The position numbers and the translations under genes were made by a program. A stretch of DNA of 64,000 nucleotides from Anisodus tanguticus (taxonomy: Eukaryota > Streptophyta > Magnoliopsida > Solanales > Solanaceae). The stretch covers positions 59,717,556-59,781,555 of the forward strand of contig CM067541.1 of NCBI GenBank assembly GCA_034509755.1, read 5' to 3'. Within the stretch, counting starts at the first letter, position 1. Each line of letters opens with the position of its first letter. Below, piece by piece: positions 37,401 to 48,640 of the stretch. The notes beneath the pieces are model-generated. The model was not told the DNA's origin and searched no databases. It saw only the letters and a program-made list of their open reading frames with translations.

Positions 37401-37713
37401 CATTTATGTATTAAAGCATGTTATGTATTTATTCATTCGATATATTAATCATATTCGTACTATAACATTCGGTTTTGTGCTGGTCTAATCCTTGCTTAGG
37501 ATTTTCCCCTTTTTCTTCGTTAATTACTTTCCTTATATAGCCTTCAATACTTTGTCCTGAGTATATATTTTATTTACTAAAACTTTTAGGTAACACACTG
37601 TTTTCGTATGACATGTCGACTTTTAAGAATTAATTAATAGTAGTTTCTTTTTTTCCACTTTATCTCCCGGCAACCTTGCATAATGGTATGATATGTGTTC
37701 ATTAAATAGATTC

Positions 37714-39338
37714 CGGAACTTAAATGACCCACAAAGTGAGCAAGTGAATAAGAATATCTATTAAAAAAATAGTAATAAAAGTATTTTTTGCGCAGTAAAT
37801 TACAACGCAATATAACTTAATTGTAACGGTGCGGTTAGGGTACAATAATTTCTTTTTTTGGTTAACTTTTTTATTTTCAACACTTAATCATGTTTTTTTT
37901 CATACTTTGACCAACGATTAATTATGTGTCAAGACTCCAAAACGTCAATATTTTATATAGAACTTGATATTTTTTTCTGCGAACAATAATGTAGGCTCAA
38001 TACATCAAGGATACCTAAACGTTCGGATCGTCGTTTTAGGGGTTATAAAGTGTCCGAAGTAAGTTTGGTTTGAAAACTTGTTATCATTAGGTTTGAGTGT
38101 TTTATTTTTTAAGGCTTTGATTTAAGCTTGTTATTTTTTAGTCAACTTTATTTTGAATATAACGAGAAAATTAGCTAACTTCATTTTCGAAAATTGAATT
38201 TCCAACATTGAAATTAACATTCAAACATCCATTACCACATAATTTTGACCTTGAAATCTATTGATAATGTATACCATGAGATCTTTATTGAAGAAAATTT
38301 AAAATTGAAAACCAATTTGGGGGAAAATTTAAATTGAATGAGAAAACAAGTTTTTTTCTAAAAATTGACCATGTCAAACCGCCTTGCGGTAGTATACCCC
38401 GGCTAGATCTCGAAAAAAATGCAAAATAAAAAAATGAGTAAAACTTATATCAGAGCGCAAAGTTATGTTCATTTGAAGTTTCACCAATTTACAATACAAT
38501 TAGTTTCTCTCTCTATGCTTCTTGTTTTTTATTTACATTTTTATCTAATTGAATTAGATTTATATATCAATTAATTTTCATCCCACATTGTTTAAATAAA
38601 TACTTCATAAATTAATTTACTTCAATATGGCATGTCAAAGACAAATGTACTACTAAACATCACAACAATTTATCAATAAAGGATTAGATAATTAATATTA
38701 CGGGATAACAAATAATTTAAACATTATTTGTACAAATACAACACCTACATGGATCCCAATGTTCACCTGGGGCCCATCGATAGATCAGTACTTAGTCTAC
38801 AGAATAATTATAGGTCATAGGTCCGAGCTACATTTTAAGCTAATATTATATTCTTTGCGTATATTTTTTTTAATGATAATTAGTTATCTTAGTCTTTATT
38901 ATCATTTATTACTAACTCGTGTGACATCCTAAATTAATTAGAAAAAACAAATCTCGACATATTCGAAATAGCTGACTAAAAATAACACGCTTAAATCAAA
39001 ATCTTAAAAAATAAGACATTTAAACCTAATGATAATAAGTTTCCGAATAAAACTTACTTCGGGCATTTTACGACCCCTAAAACGACGATTCAAACGCTTA
39101 CCGTTCGCAGAAAAAAATATCAGGTTCTATATAAAATATTAACGTTTTGGAGTTTTGACACATGACTAATTGTTGGTCAAAGTATAAAAAATGACTAATA
39201 TTTGGAAAGAAAAAAGTTAACAAAAAAATTAATGTACCCTTATTGCGCAGTAAATATTTACTGCGCAAAAAGTACTTTTATTACTATTTTTTTAGTGGGA
39301 TATTTTTATTCACTTACTTTGTGAGTCATTTAAGTTCC
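37714..39338. mobile_element. Fold-back element with 400-bp inverted arms (contains copy C of shared core)
   Basis: Left arm begins CGGAACTTAAATGACCCACA near 37714; right arm, minus strand from 39338, begins CGGAACTTAAATGACTCACA. The arms stay similar for about 400 bp (for example ATTTTATATAGAAC and TTTTTTTCTGCGAAC in both). The middle, about 38180-38520, is a diverged minus-strand copy of the core present in copies A, B and D. Long arms are typical of Mutator-like or fold-back elements, but no target duplication could be seen. Confidence 0.72.
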
Positions 39339-41121
39339 GTTTGTTTTGGAACGTCATATTTGTAATATACTGAATTTAATGGTGTTTGAATTAATTAAAT
39401 CTGACTCGGGGGAAGGCGCTATTTTAATATTCTTTGATTTCAAAGGAACATTATATCATCATATTCCTCCTAGAATTTTTTGTTCCCCGCATTTATCCTC
39501 CGCTTCCTTATGTCTAGTATTTAGACAAATTTGACTTTCTTTCTATTTAGAATAGAAAACTATTGATACGTCTTATGGCAGTGAAACCTGTCAATAGTAA
39601 CATAGTCACACTACTCCAATTAAAAAAAAATGAAATCAAAATAATTTTTTCTTTATAATAATATAACACCCCGTACTTTCGGGCTATGTTTTTTTTTTAA
39701 AAGGTAGACGTGTGCAAGTAGACCCAAGCCTTGGAGGATTTATGTTATTTTCACGTATGCAAATAAAGAGCTTAGTATATAAAAGGATGTGGTTCCGAAA
39801 TAATTTAGGACTTAATAAGTGTGATGACGGGGATTAATAATAATAGTTGTATGTCCCCAAAGAGGTTATGGACTAGTGTTATATCGCACGATTATGACAT
39901 TGAGTATATGAAGTGTGTTAAAATGATTATTATTTAAGTGATTTGAGATTAGGAATTAATTATGATATTTATTAGGAATATTTGGATATGGGATTTTGGT
40001 GATTTTACACGTGGAAACCTAAAGAAAAAACTAAGGGTGGCTATGTAATAGTAGTGGTGTGTTGGCAACGTTTGGTGAAAAGTGAGTTTTATGTAATTGT
40101 GCTATTTGTGGTGGGGCCCATTAGCAATATATTCATCCACATTTCATCATTGTGGAATAGAAAATTTATAACGAACCATGTGTTGGACCTATTTTCTACT
40201 AGAATACTAAGCACATATAGCAATATAATTTATTTCAATTCTTAAAACTTTCTCGAGGAGATGTTAAGAAGACATGCAGTAGCAAAACTTATTTTTATAG
40301 CAACTCTTTCCCTTGGGAAGTAGAAATATATGCAGCAACATTGTAGTCCTAAGTAGCAACATTTTTCTGTTTGTAAGCAGCAACGTGGTACTTCATCACA
40401 CATCCACGTAATTTATTTCATGAGATTAAGTGTAATTTTTATCAAGAACAACATACGGGTTTTGCACATCGCTTCGATCTCGTTGTTCCGTTTTGTCGTG
40501 TGTTGAATCTGGGCTTTCTCTGAAGATAAATAAGGTAGAAGGAGAGTAGTTCTTGGAATATGAGATGCTAGACGAGCTGTATGAATTGTGTGGTTAGGCG
40601 ACTCGACACAGGAATATGTTAAGGCAAATTATTCCTTCTTTTGGCATGTTCTAAGTACGAAACGTATACGTAATATTGTCTCATAAATGATTCTACTCTT
40701 ATTAGTTAAGAATGTTCATGTTATTCATTCCTATTATCAAAGCATGTCTAAATATGTTCTTAAATCCATGTTAAGATATATGGGGGAAATGTTAGTATTC
40801 ATAATGTTAATCGGAAGTGAATCAACATTACATCACTCCAACAAACTTATAGTGTCATAGTATCATATCATTCATTCACTACATTCATGTACATACCTTG
40901 ACCTCAAATGAGTTATATACTCTACTATAGGTATGCATTATATATGTATGGGGCATGGGAAATGGATACGGCGTTATATACGCACACCACCTGCACTCGG
41001 TACAGATATACACGATTATGACCACAAAGGTCGATATGATATGATGGGATGCCCACAGAGGCTTGATGGCATTATACGCAAATGTATATGTATGACCGCA
41101 TTGTGCATGACATTTAGGTAT

Positions 41122-41260
41122 ATTATGGCCCTCAGATGCATTCTACACATATATGGTACGTATGCATATTATGGTCCTCAGAGGCATTCTACGCATACAT
41201 GATATTTATGCACATTATGGCCCTCAGAGACATTCTCTACTGGTTGATTGTTTCTTGTCT
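41122..41260 (+). repeat. 46-bp tandem repeat, three units
   Basis: Units begin ATTATGGCCCTCAGA, ATTATGGTCCTCAGA and ATTATGGCCCTCAGA at 41122, 41168 and 41214, an exact 46-bp period. Looser GCCCACAGAGG/ACCACAAAGG units precede it from about 41010. Confidence 0.85.
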
Positions 41261-41329
41261 CATGTTACTTTCGGGTATCTATTATGCTATTTTTATGCCT
41301 GACATACTCTGTACATCAATCGTACCGAA

Positions 41330-41839
41330 GCTTTTATGGAAGTCGAATGCGGCATGAACTTGATTAACATATCACAGAAGCATTGACATAAAATGTAGGG
41401 AGAGAAAATAGTTGTAAATTGGTAAAACTTTAAATGGTCATAACTCTGCGCTCGGATGTCCGTTTTACCTAATTTTTTTACGTTCGTTTTCCCAATCAAT
41501 TTGTGTTTTCCCCCAAATCGATTTCTAATTTTCCTTTTTTTTAGTAAACATCTCACGATACACAATAGATTTCAACGTCGAAATTTCATGATAGTGTAGG
41601 TGTGAATGTCAATTTCAGCTTTGGAAATACAATTTTTCTTTTAAAAAAATAATCCTAGACCCTACCCGGCCCGACCCACTAGAAAAAACCGATATAATTT
41701 GATACATTCGGCGATATAAACCGAACATATCGGTTTTTTTTAAAAGTTGGATTCGTTTTTTTTTAAAAAAAAACGATTTTTATTCGGTTCATATTTTTCG
41801 GATACAAAACCGATATGAGCCGATATACGCCCACCCCTA
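41330..41839 (+). mobile_element. Truncated copy D of the shared core, with a hAT-like right end
   Basis: Starts inside the core (GTCGAATGCGGCATGAACTT) without a left end and finishes ATATACGCCCACCCCTA, the same right-end type as copy A's left end. Inserted in the 2.6-kb non-coding element. Confidence 0.75.
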
Positions 41840-42939
41840 CCTTTTGTCGGGAGACGCTGCGTTTCATGCCGCAGGCTCAGGTAGACATGGCGACGGTCCG
41901 CACTAGTAGGTTGCTGATCCAGCTGATATTGGAGCACTCTATTTGTTCCAGAGTTGCAGTCTAGTCGTGGTACGATATTTTGATTATGCGTTGGGGTATG
42001 GCAGGGCTCTGTCTCAACCTTGTGATATCACGTAGTCTTAGAGGCTTGTAGACAATTGTCCTGTGTATAGTAATCATGTATGGCCTTGTCAGCCTTGGTA
42101 TGTATATATATGTTTATGGGTTGAGTCCTTCTGTTTACAAGATTTTACGCATCTTCTTCCCAGTCTATTATTCTCATGTGTCACCAAGGTACTTGGTGAT
42201 GGCCCTCGTGGCTATGCAAAATTACGATTAGCTGGTAACTATGTGATTAGTGGTGCTCGGCAGATAAGGTCCGGGTGCCCGTCATGGCCCTCCGGTTTGG
42301 ATCGTGACAAATAAATTTAAAACATTCTTTGTATAATTTAAAATCTCCTTTATTGGCTATAATTTTTGTACCTTGGTGCATCCACATTCCACAAATATGA
42401 GATTTCAGAATATGGAGCCGTCAAATGCACATTCATATCTCATTTATTACTAATTATGATAACTTAGTATGATTTAATATCGGGAAAAGAATCAAATATA
42501 CCTCTCTACTTTATTTTATTAGTCAATTTTATATTTTATTAGTGAAAATGAATAAATATACCCCGCCGTCAATAAAGTTTATACATGTACCCCTATTTGG
42601 ATAGAAAATCCCAAATCAAATTAAACTATCCGATTTTTAAAAAATCACCCAAATTCTTTCCTGACCTGACCCGACCCGATCGAACCCCGATTTCATCTTC
42701 TTCTCCAAGCAGAATGCTAAAAAAAATTGATTCAATATCCTTCAATTCTCAATCAAATGAAATGAGCTCAAATTTGAGATGCAACTTCCTCAAATTTCAG
42801 TGAAAAATCGTTGATCCCGTAGAATTTGACCCATTTTCTCATTGAATGAATGGTACGAAATAAATCAGGTTGATAAAAGTACCATGTGAAATCTTCGATT
42901 TTCCCCCTTCCTCAATCCTTATCCCATAGGTACAATGTT

Positions 42940-43250
42940 GAATCGATAGAGAACCTTTTCTTCCTTATCAATATTATTCCATTCCAAATCCTTTTCGATA
43001 CCTCCCAAAGAAAATCTCGAATTTGGATCCCAAATTGATGGTTAGTGTGAGCTTATCCATGCGGTTATGCACTCTTTGAATAGAAATCCATTTTTTGAAA
43101 GATCATGACTTGCGTACTTTGGTGGATCTCCGAGATCCTTTCGATGACCTATGTTGAAGAGATATCTATCTAATCCGATCGATTGCGTAAAGCCCGCGAT
43201 AGCAACGAAATCAGGGAAAGTATACATAAAAGACAATTCTTTTCTATTAT
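42940..43250 (-). other. Probable plastid-derived DNA (NUPT)
   Basis: The stretch containing GGATCTCCGAGATCCTTTCG, ATGACCTATGTTGAAGAGAT and CCGATCGATTGCGTAAAGCC reads like plastid inverted-repeat DNA as I remember it. It leaves a 64-codon minus-strand open frame (43236-43042) with no known function. Exact plastid origin not assigned. It lies between the arms of the long-TIR element. Confidence 0.5.
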
Positions 43251-43633
43251 ATTTATAATTGGATATATTATCGCAATATTATAGGGATCATATTGCGTAA
43301 GCTTTGTGAATTGTGATGGTGAGGTTTTTTAGTTTTTTTTTTCTTTTCATTTTGAGAATTTGAAGCTCTTGATATGCATATTGTCTGCAATAATTCGTAA
43401 TTGTTATGGTCTGGTTGCAATCTATAGTTCATTACTCAATATCAGCATATCTTTTTTTTCTCAAACTTTTGTTAGTTATAAGGTAGTACAAAATTTGATT
43501 TCTGTGAAATTGGGCTAGAAAGCAAAAATAAAAGGGTGGGTTTTGGTCTGTTTGGACTGAAAAGTTTTATTTGGATGATCAAGACAGGGTTTAAAAGACA
43601 AAATCTAAAACCGAATTAGTTTTCGTTCGATTT

Positions 43634-43872
43634 TGTTAGCTATAGGTTCATTGCTTCTGTTTTGAGTTTACTAAATCAACTAGGTTGTTAAAATAAGTCA
43701 TATTCTTTAGAGGGATAGAGTTTGTTTTCTAAGCCACTACGATGTAGGATTGTAAAGCGTAGGTTTGTTATTTCTGTTCTGTGTAAAAGCTATATATAGC
43801 TACTGGTATGTTGAGTTGAATAATACATTCCTTTGTTCAGTTTTCTAAGCTTTCTAAGTTCTGATTTTAACA
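43634..43872 (+). repeat. 5' LTR of the copia element
   Basis: 239 bp, TG...CA ends, with TATATATAGC near 43791-43800 as a plausible TATA region for the element's transcript. Confidence 0.92.
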
Positions 43873-43953
43873 ATTGGTATCAGAGCTTTGAAAGGGGCCT
43901 GATTAAAATAGGAGTGTGAGAGTGAAGCAAGCATAACAACCTCAGAGAAATTC

Positions 43954-44772
43954 GTGATTCCAAAATTCGATGGCCATTACGACCATTGGTCGATGTTAAT
44001 GGAGAATTTCTTGAGGAGCAAAGAGATGTGGAATCTGGTGGACGAAGGGATTTCGTCACCAGCGATCGGGACTTCATCAGCAAGTGAGGCGCAGAGGAAG
44101 AGCGTCAAAGAAGCTAAGCTCAAGGACCTGAAAGTAAAGAATTATCTGTTTCAAGCAATTGAAAGAGAAATCATTGAAACCATTCTCGACAAAAGAACGT
44201 CAAAGGCGATCTGAGATTCAATGAAGCAGAAGTACCAAGGATCCACCAAGGTGAAGAGAGCACAACTGCAGGCATTGAGGAAGGAGTTTGAAATGCTGAC
44301 CATGAAGGAAGGAGAAAAGATCGATAGCTATCTTTCACGAACTCTGACAATTGTGAACAAGATGAAGGTGAATGGTGAAGCTATGAATCCAAGCACAGTG
44401 GTGGGTAAGGTTTTGAGATCTTTGACTCCCAAATTCAATTACGTTGTCTGTTCAATTGAGGAGTCAAATGATCTAGATACCATGACCATTGATGAGCTCC
44501 ATGGAAGTCTGTTGGTTCAAGAACAAAGAATGCATGGGAGTCAGGAAGAAGAACAAGCCTTAAGAATCTCTTATGATGATAAGCCAGGGAGAGGAAGGGG
44601 CAGAGGCTCGTTCCGAGGAGGTCGAGATAGAGGACGAGGGAGGATGTCTCAAAACAAAGATACTATTGAATGTTTCAAATGCCATCAGTTGGAACAATAT
44701 CAATATGAGTGTCCTGATTGGGAGAAGAAGGCTAATTATGCTAAACTTGGAGAAGAAGAAGAGCTTTTGTGA
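43954..44772 (+). pseudogene. copia gag, one nonsense codon and a lost zinc-knuckle His
   Basis: Structural capsid protein of the element. The first part (FDGHYDHWSMLMENFLRSKE) stops at TGA 44212-44214, where copia gag proteins usually have Trp; the same frame continues DSMKQKYQGSTKVKRAQL. C-terminal basic RGRGRGSFRGGRDRGRGR stretch. The knuckle reads CFKCHQLEQYQYEC: the spacing of C-x2-C-x4-H-x4-C is kept, but Gln replaces His. The frame ends at TGA 44770-44772, and the protease continues in another frame one base apart. Confidence 0.85.
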
Positions 44773-46073
44773 TGTCCTATGTCGACTTTCATGAAACCAA
44801 AAGAGAAGAAGTTTGGTTTCTTGACTCTGGGTGTTCCAATCACATGACCGGAAACAAAGAATGGTTCTCGGAGCTGGAGGGAGGATTTCGCCAAACGGTG
44901 AAGCTTGGTAATGACACCAGGATGGCAGTGGTGGCTAAAGGAAGTGTACGATTTCAATTGAATGACATCATTCAGGTAATTTCAGATGTTTATTACATAC
45001 CTGAATTGAAGAGCAATCTGTTGAGCATAGGACAACTTCAGGAGAAGGGTTTAGCTATTTTAATTCAGAAAGGGACTTGTAAAGTCTATAATCACAGAAG
45101 AGGGTTAATTATGCAAACTACAATGAGTGGAAATAGAATGTTCTATCTGTTAGCATCTATGGCACCAAAAAATGATATGTGTCTTCAAGCTGAAGCTTTG
45201 GCTGAAAAAGAATCACACTTGTGGCATCGTCGTTGTGGCCATTTGAATTATCAGGGGTTGAGAACACTTGCATACAGAAATATGGTAGATGGTGTGCCTC
45301 TGCTCAATGTTCCAGAGAAATTATGTGAAGCTTGTTTGGTTGGCAAACAACACAGAGAATCTATACCGAAGCAGAGTTCGTGGAGAGCATCGAAGCAGCT
45401 TCAACTGGTGCATTCTGATCTCTGTGGACCTATCAAACCGGCTTCCAACAGCGATAAAAGGTATATCATAAGTTTTATTGATGATTATTCACGTAAAACT
45501 TGGGTTTATTTTTTACATGAGAAGTCAGAAGCTTTTGTTGCATTCAAAAATTTCAAAGCATGTGTTGAAAAGGAGATTGGCGCACATATTACTTGTTTGA
45601 GAACCGATAGAGGAGGTGAATTTAACTCCAATGAATTTGGAGAATTTTGCAAAGTTCAGGGTATAAGCAGGCAGTTGACAGCAGCATACACTCCATAGCA
45701 GAACGGAGTTGCTGAGCGAAAGAACCGAACAATCATGAACACAGTGCGTTCAATGTTAGCTAAAAAGAAAGTTCTGAAAATGTTCTGGCCCGACGCTGTA
45801 AAGTGGTGTGTGCACATTCAAAACAGGAGTCTAACTGCGGCAGTGAAAGGAAAAACTCCAGAGGAAGCATGGAGTGGTGTGAAACCAACAATGGATTATT
45901 TTCGGATCTTCGGGTGTATAGCTCATGCTCACATTCCAGACCAGAAGAGGAGCAAGTTGGATTCAAAGAGTAAGAAGTGTGTATTACTATGTGTTAGTGA
46001 TGAATCCAAGGCTTATAGATTGTACGATCCAGTCACTAAGAAGATTATCATCAGCAATGATGTTTTATTTTAA
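44772..46073 (+). pseudogene. copia protease and integrase, with nonsense codons
   Basis: Aspartic protease motif VWFLDSGCSNHMTG; integrase zinc region HLWHRRCGHLNYQGL and CEACLVGKQHR; catalytic core HSDLCGPIKPAS, IDDYSRKTWVYF, LRTDRGGEF. TAG at 45696-45698 replaces a codon usually Gln (TP-QNGVAERKNR), and TAA at 46071-46073 ends the frame after SNDVLF. Both fit a CAR-to-TAR change. Confidence 0.88.
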
Positions 46074-46282
46074 GAAGAAGCGAGTTGGAATTGGGGCAGA
46101 ACTGATGACGAATTGAAGTTGGATGTTCTAGAAGATGATAAAGAAAGTAATGAGCATACTGAGGAAGAAAATATTCAGAGTGTCTCAGGCGCAGCAGCAG
46201 TTCAGATAGTTCACTTCCTAATGAAATAAATACTCAAGAAGTTGCAGTTGAAGGGAGGGATGAAAGAATCATAAGAGAACCG

Positions 46283-47896
46283 GTGTGGATGGCAGATTAT
46301 GAAACAGGTGAAGGACTCTCAGAAGAGGAAGATATGCATGCAATGATGATGATCATAGATGATGATCCTTTTTTATTTGAAGAGGCCGTTAAAAGCAAGA
46401 AGTGGAGAGAGGCAATGGCAGCGAGAATTGAAGCTATAGAGAAGAACCAGACTTGGGAGTTGATGGATCTACCTAAGGGTGCTAAGCCTATTGGAGTTAA
46501 GTGGGTTTTTAAGACCAAACTTAACGAAAATGGGGACGTAGAGAAATACAAGGCGAGATTGGTAGCTAAGCGTTATACACAACGCTATGGAGTGGATTAT
46601 ACTGAAGTATTTGCACCAGTTGCAAGACTCGACACCATTCGAGTAATACTTGCAGCAACAACACAGTATGGATGGGAAGTTTTTCAGCTTGACGTAAAGA
46701 GTGCTTTTCTTCATGGTGAGCTCAAGGAGGAAGTATTTGTGCAACAACTGAAGGGTTTATTAAGAAGGGAGAAGAAGGAAGGGTTTACAAATTAAAGAAA
46801 GCTCTATATGGCCTCAAGCAAGCACCAAGGGCGTGGTACAGCAAAATTGAGACTTATTTTCTGCGTGTCAGCTTTGAGAAATGTTCCAGTGAGCATACTT
46901 TTTTCACCAAATCAGTAGGAGGTAAACTTTTAATAATAAGCCTTTATGTAGATGATTTAATTTTACTGAAAGTGATTTGAGCATGTGTAATGAGTTTAAA
47001 AACTCAATGATGATGGAGTTTGACATGTCTGATCTGGGAAGAATGAAGCATTTTCTTGGAGTAGAAGTGTTGCAGAATTCGAATGGCATTTTTATTTGTC
47101 AGAGAAGATATGCGCGAGAGGTATTAACAAGGTTTGAGATGGCAAGTAGCAATGCTGTGAAAAATCCAATTGTTCCTGGTACAAAGCTTTCAAAAGATGA
47201 AGGAGGAACTAAAGTTGATACAACCTTGTTCAAACAATTAGTTGGGAGTCTCATGTATTTAACTGTGACTCGTCCCGACTTAATGTATGGTGTAAGTCTC
47301 ATTAGCAGGTACATGTCTAGGCCAACCATATCACACTCGTTGGCAGCTAAGAGGATTCTAAGGTATTTGAAGGGGACAACTGAAGTAGGCATTTTCTACA
47401 AGAAGGGAGAAGGCAGTTTAAAGGGAAATGGCAGTTCAAAACTCTTGGCATTCACGGATAGCGGATATGCTGATGATCTTGACGATAGGAGGAGTACTTC
47501 TGGATATGTGTTCATGATTGGGTCGGGAGCTGTTTCATGGTCTTCAAAAAAACAACCATTGGTGACCTTGTCTACCACTGTGGTAGAATATATCGCAGCA
47601 GCTCTATGCGCATGTCAGTGTATTTGGCTCAAGAGAATTTTGAGAAAGATCGGAATGAAGGAGAATGGAGGTATTATAATTACTTGTGTAAGTATCCTGT
47701 CTTTCATGGTAAAAGCAAACACATTCATGTCAGATTTCATTTCTTAAGAGTTTTGGTGAATGATGGTGTTGTTGAGTTGAAGTATTGCAATTCTCAAGAA
47801 CAAATTGCTGACTTAATGACAAAGCCACTTAAGCTGGAACAGTTTGAGAAACTACGTGGTATGCTTGGAATGGTTACTGCATCAGAAGTAAGCTAA
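46283..47896 (+). pseudogene. copia reverse transcriptase and RNase H, frameshifted
   Basis: RT begins WRXAM-type (KWREAMAARIEAIEKNQTWE), VKWVFKTKLNENGDVEKYKA, VFAPVARLDTIRVILAAT, QLDVKSAFLHGEL. The frame breaks near 46755; LYGLKQAPRAWY and the catalytic YVDDL (about 46944-46958) follow in another frame, then a further break. 46977-47747 holds FDMSDLGRMKHFLG, RPDLMYGVSLISRYMSRPT and the RNase H segment TDSGYADDLDDRRSTSGYVF; the end (EQIADLMTKPL) is in yet another frame at 47780-47896. Not functional. Confidence 0.88.
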
Positions 47897-47925
47897 ATGC
47901 ATATGTTTTAGCTTAAGGGAGGGAA

Positions 47926-48165
47926 TGTTAGCTATAGGTTCGTTGCTTCTGTTTTGAGTTTACTAAGTCAACTAGATTGTTAAAATAAGTCCTATTCTTT
48001 AGGAAAGATAGGGTTTGTTTTCTAAGCCACTACGTTGTAGGATTGTAAAGCGTAGGTTTGTTATTTCTGTTCTGTGTAAAAGCTATATATAGCTACTGGT
48101 ATGTTGAGTTGAATAATACATTCCTTTGTTCAGTTTTCTAAGCTTTCTAAGTTCTGATTTTAACA
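47926..48165 (+). repeat. 3' LTR of the copia element
   Basis: 240 bp. The last 120 bp are identical to the 5' LTR; the first part carries the substitutions and one length change. Confidence 0.92.
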
Positions 48166-48640
48166 GGTTTCAGCTGCAATGCAATTCTGCAAAATCGAAC
48201 CAAACTTTGTAAAATCGAAACGACTGGAACTATACCTTGATAAAGCATTTGAAATGACAAAACTGGAATACAGTAGTGGCTACTCCTACCTCTAGTGATG
48301 AACAAGCATTCCCCACCCGTATACAATGGAATTGGTTTATCAAGTATGCCTTTCTTTTAAGGTATATTTTAGTGGTCTCCATCTCTGTGCTAAGAATTAA
48401 TTTTGTTTAGCATTCTTTTTGGAGAATAAGATGAAATCGGGGCTGGGTCGGGGCGAGGCAGGTCGCGGAAGGAATTGAGTAATTTTTTAAAAATCAAATA
48501 ATTTTATTTGATTTGAGGTTTTCCATCCAAATAGGGATAAACTTTATTGACAGCAGAGTATATTTATTTACTTTCACTAATGGAGAATAAAGTTAGTTAA
48601 TGAAATAAATTAGAAGGGTATAATGTAAATACATTTACTC

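Larger units (their letters stand above)
39664..42309 (+). mobile_element. 2.6-kb non-coding repeat with TGTCAC-type end
   Basis: Begins TAACACCCCGTACTTTCGGG and ends, minus strand, TTTGTCACGATCCAAACCGG. Shares the CATACGGGTTTTGCACATCG region (40454 onward) with the element at 10.6-12.7 kb in opposite orientation. Contains a 46-bp tandem repeat and a truncated copy of the shared core (copy D). No gag, pol or transposase found. Class unresolved. Confidence 0.6.
43634..48165 (+). mobile_element. Complete but inactive Ty1-copia LTR retrotransposon
   Basis: LTRs 43634-43872 and 47926-48165 (TGTTAGCTATAGG ... GATTTTAACA) with about ten differences, nearly all in the first half. The primer-binding site follows the 5' LTR (TGGTATCAGAGCTTTG, initiator tRNA-Met type) and a polypurine tract AAGGGAGGGAA precedes the 3' LTR. 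Flanking five bases are GATTT and GGTTT, 4 of 5 matching. The order gag, protease, integrase, RT, RNase H is the copia order. Coding is interrupted many times. Confidence 0.93.
42481..48640. mobile_element. Long-TIR element interrupted by a copia element
   Basis: About 42481-42720 and 48400-48640 are imperfect inverted repeats of each other: for example TGAATAAATATACCCC with GTCAATAAAGTTTATAC on the left, and GTAAATAAATATACTC with GTCAATAAAGTTTATCC reading inward from the right; both arms end near CCCCGATTTCATCTT. Without the 4.5-kb copia insertion the element would be about 1.6 kb. Long arms suggest a Mutator-like element, but no clean target duplication was found. Confidence 0.65.

Noticed and set aside
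41293..41565. Minus-strand 90-codon open frame
   Set aside because: Lies entirely in the repeated core; other copies of the core do not keep it open.
43042..43236. 64-codon open frame in the plastid-like segment
   Set aside because: No known plastid protein recognised; likely a chance frame in transferred DNA.
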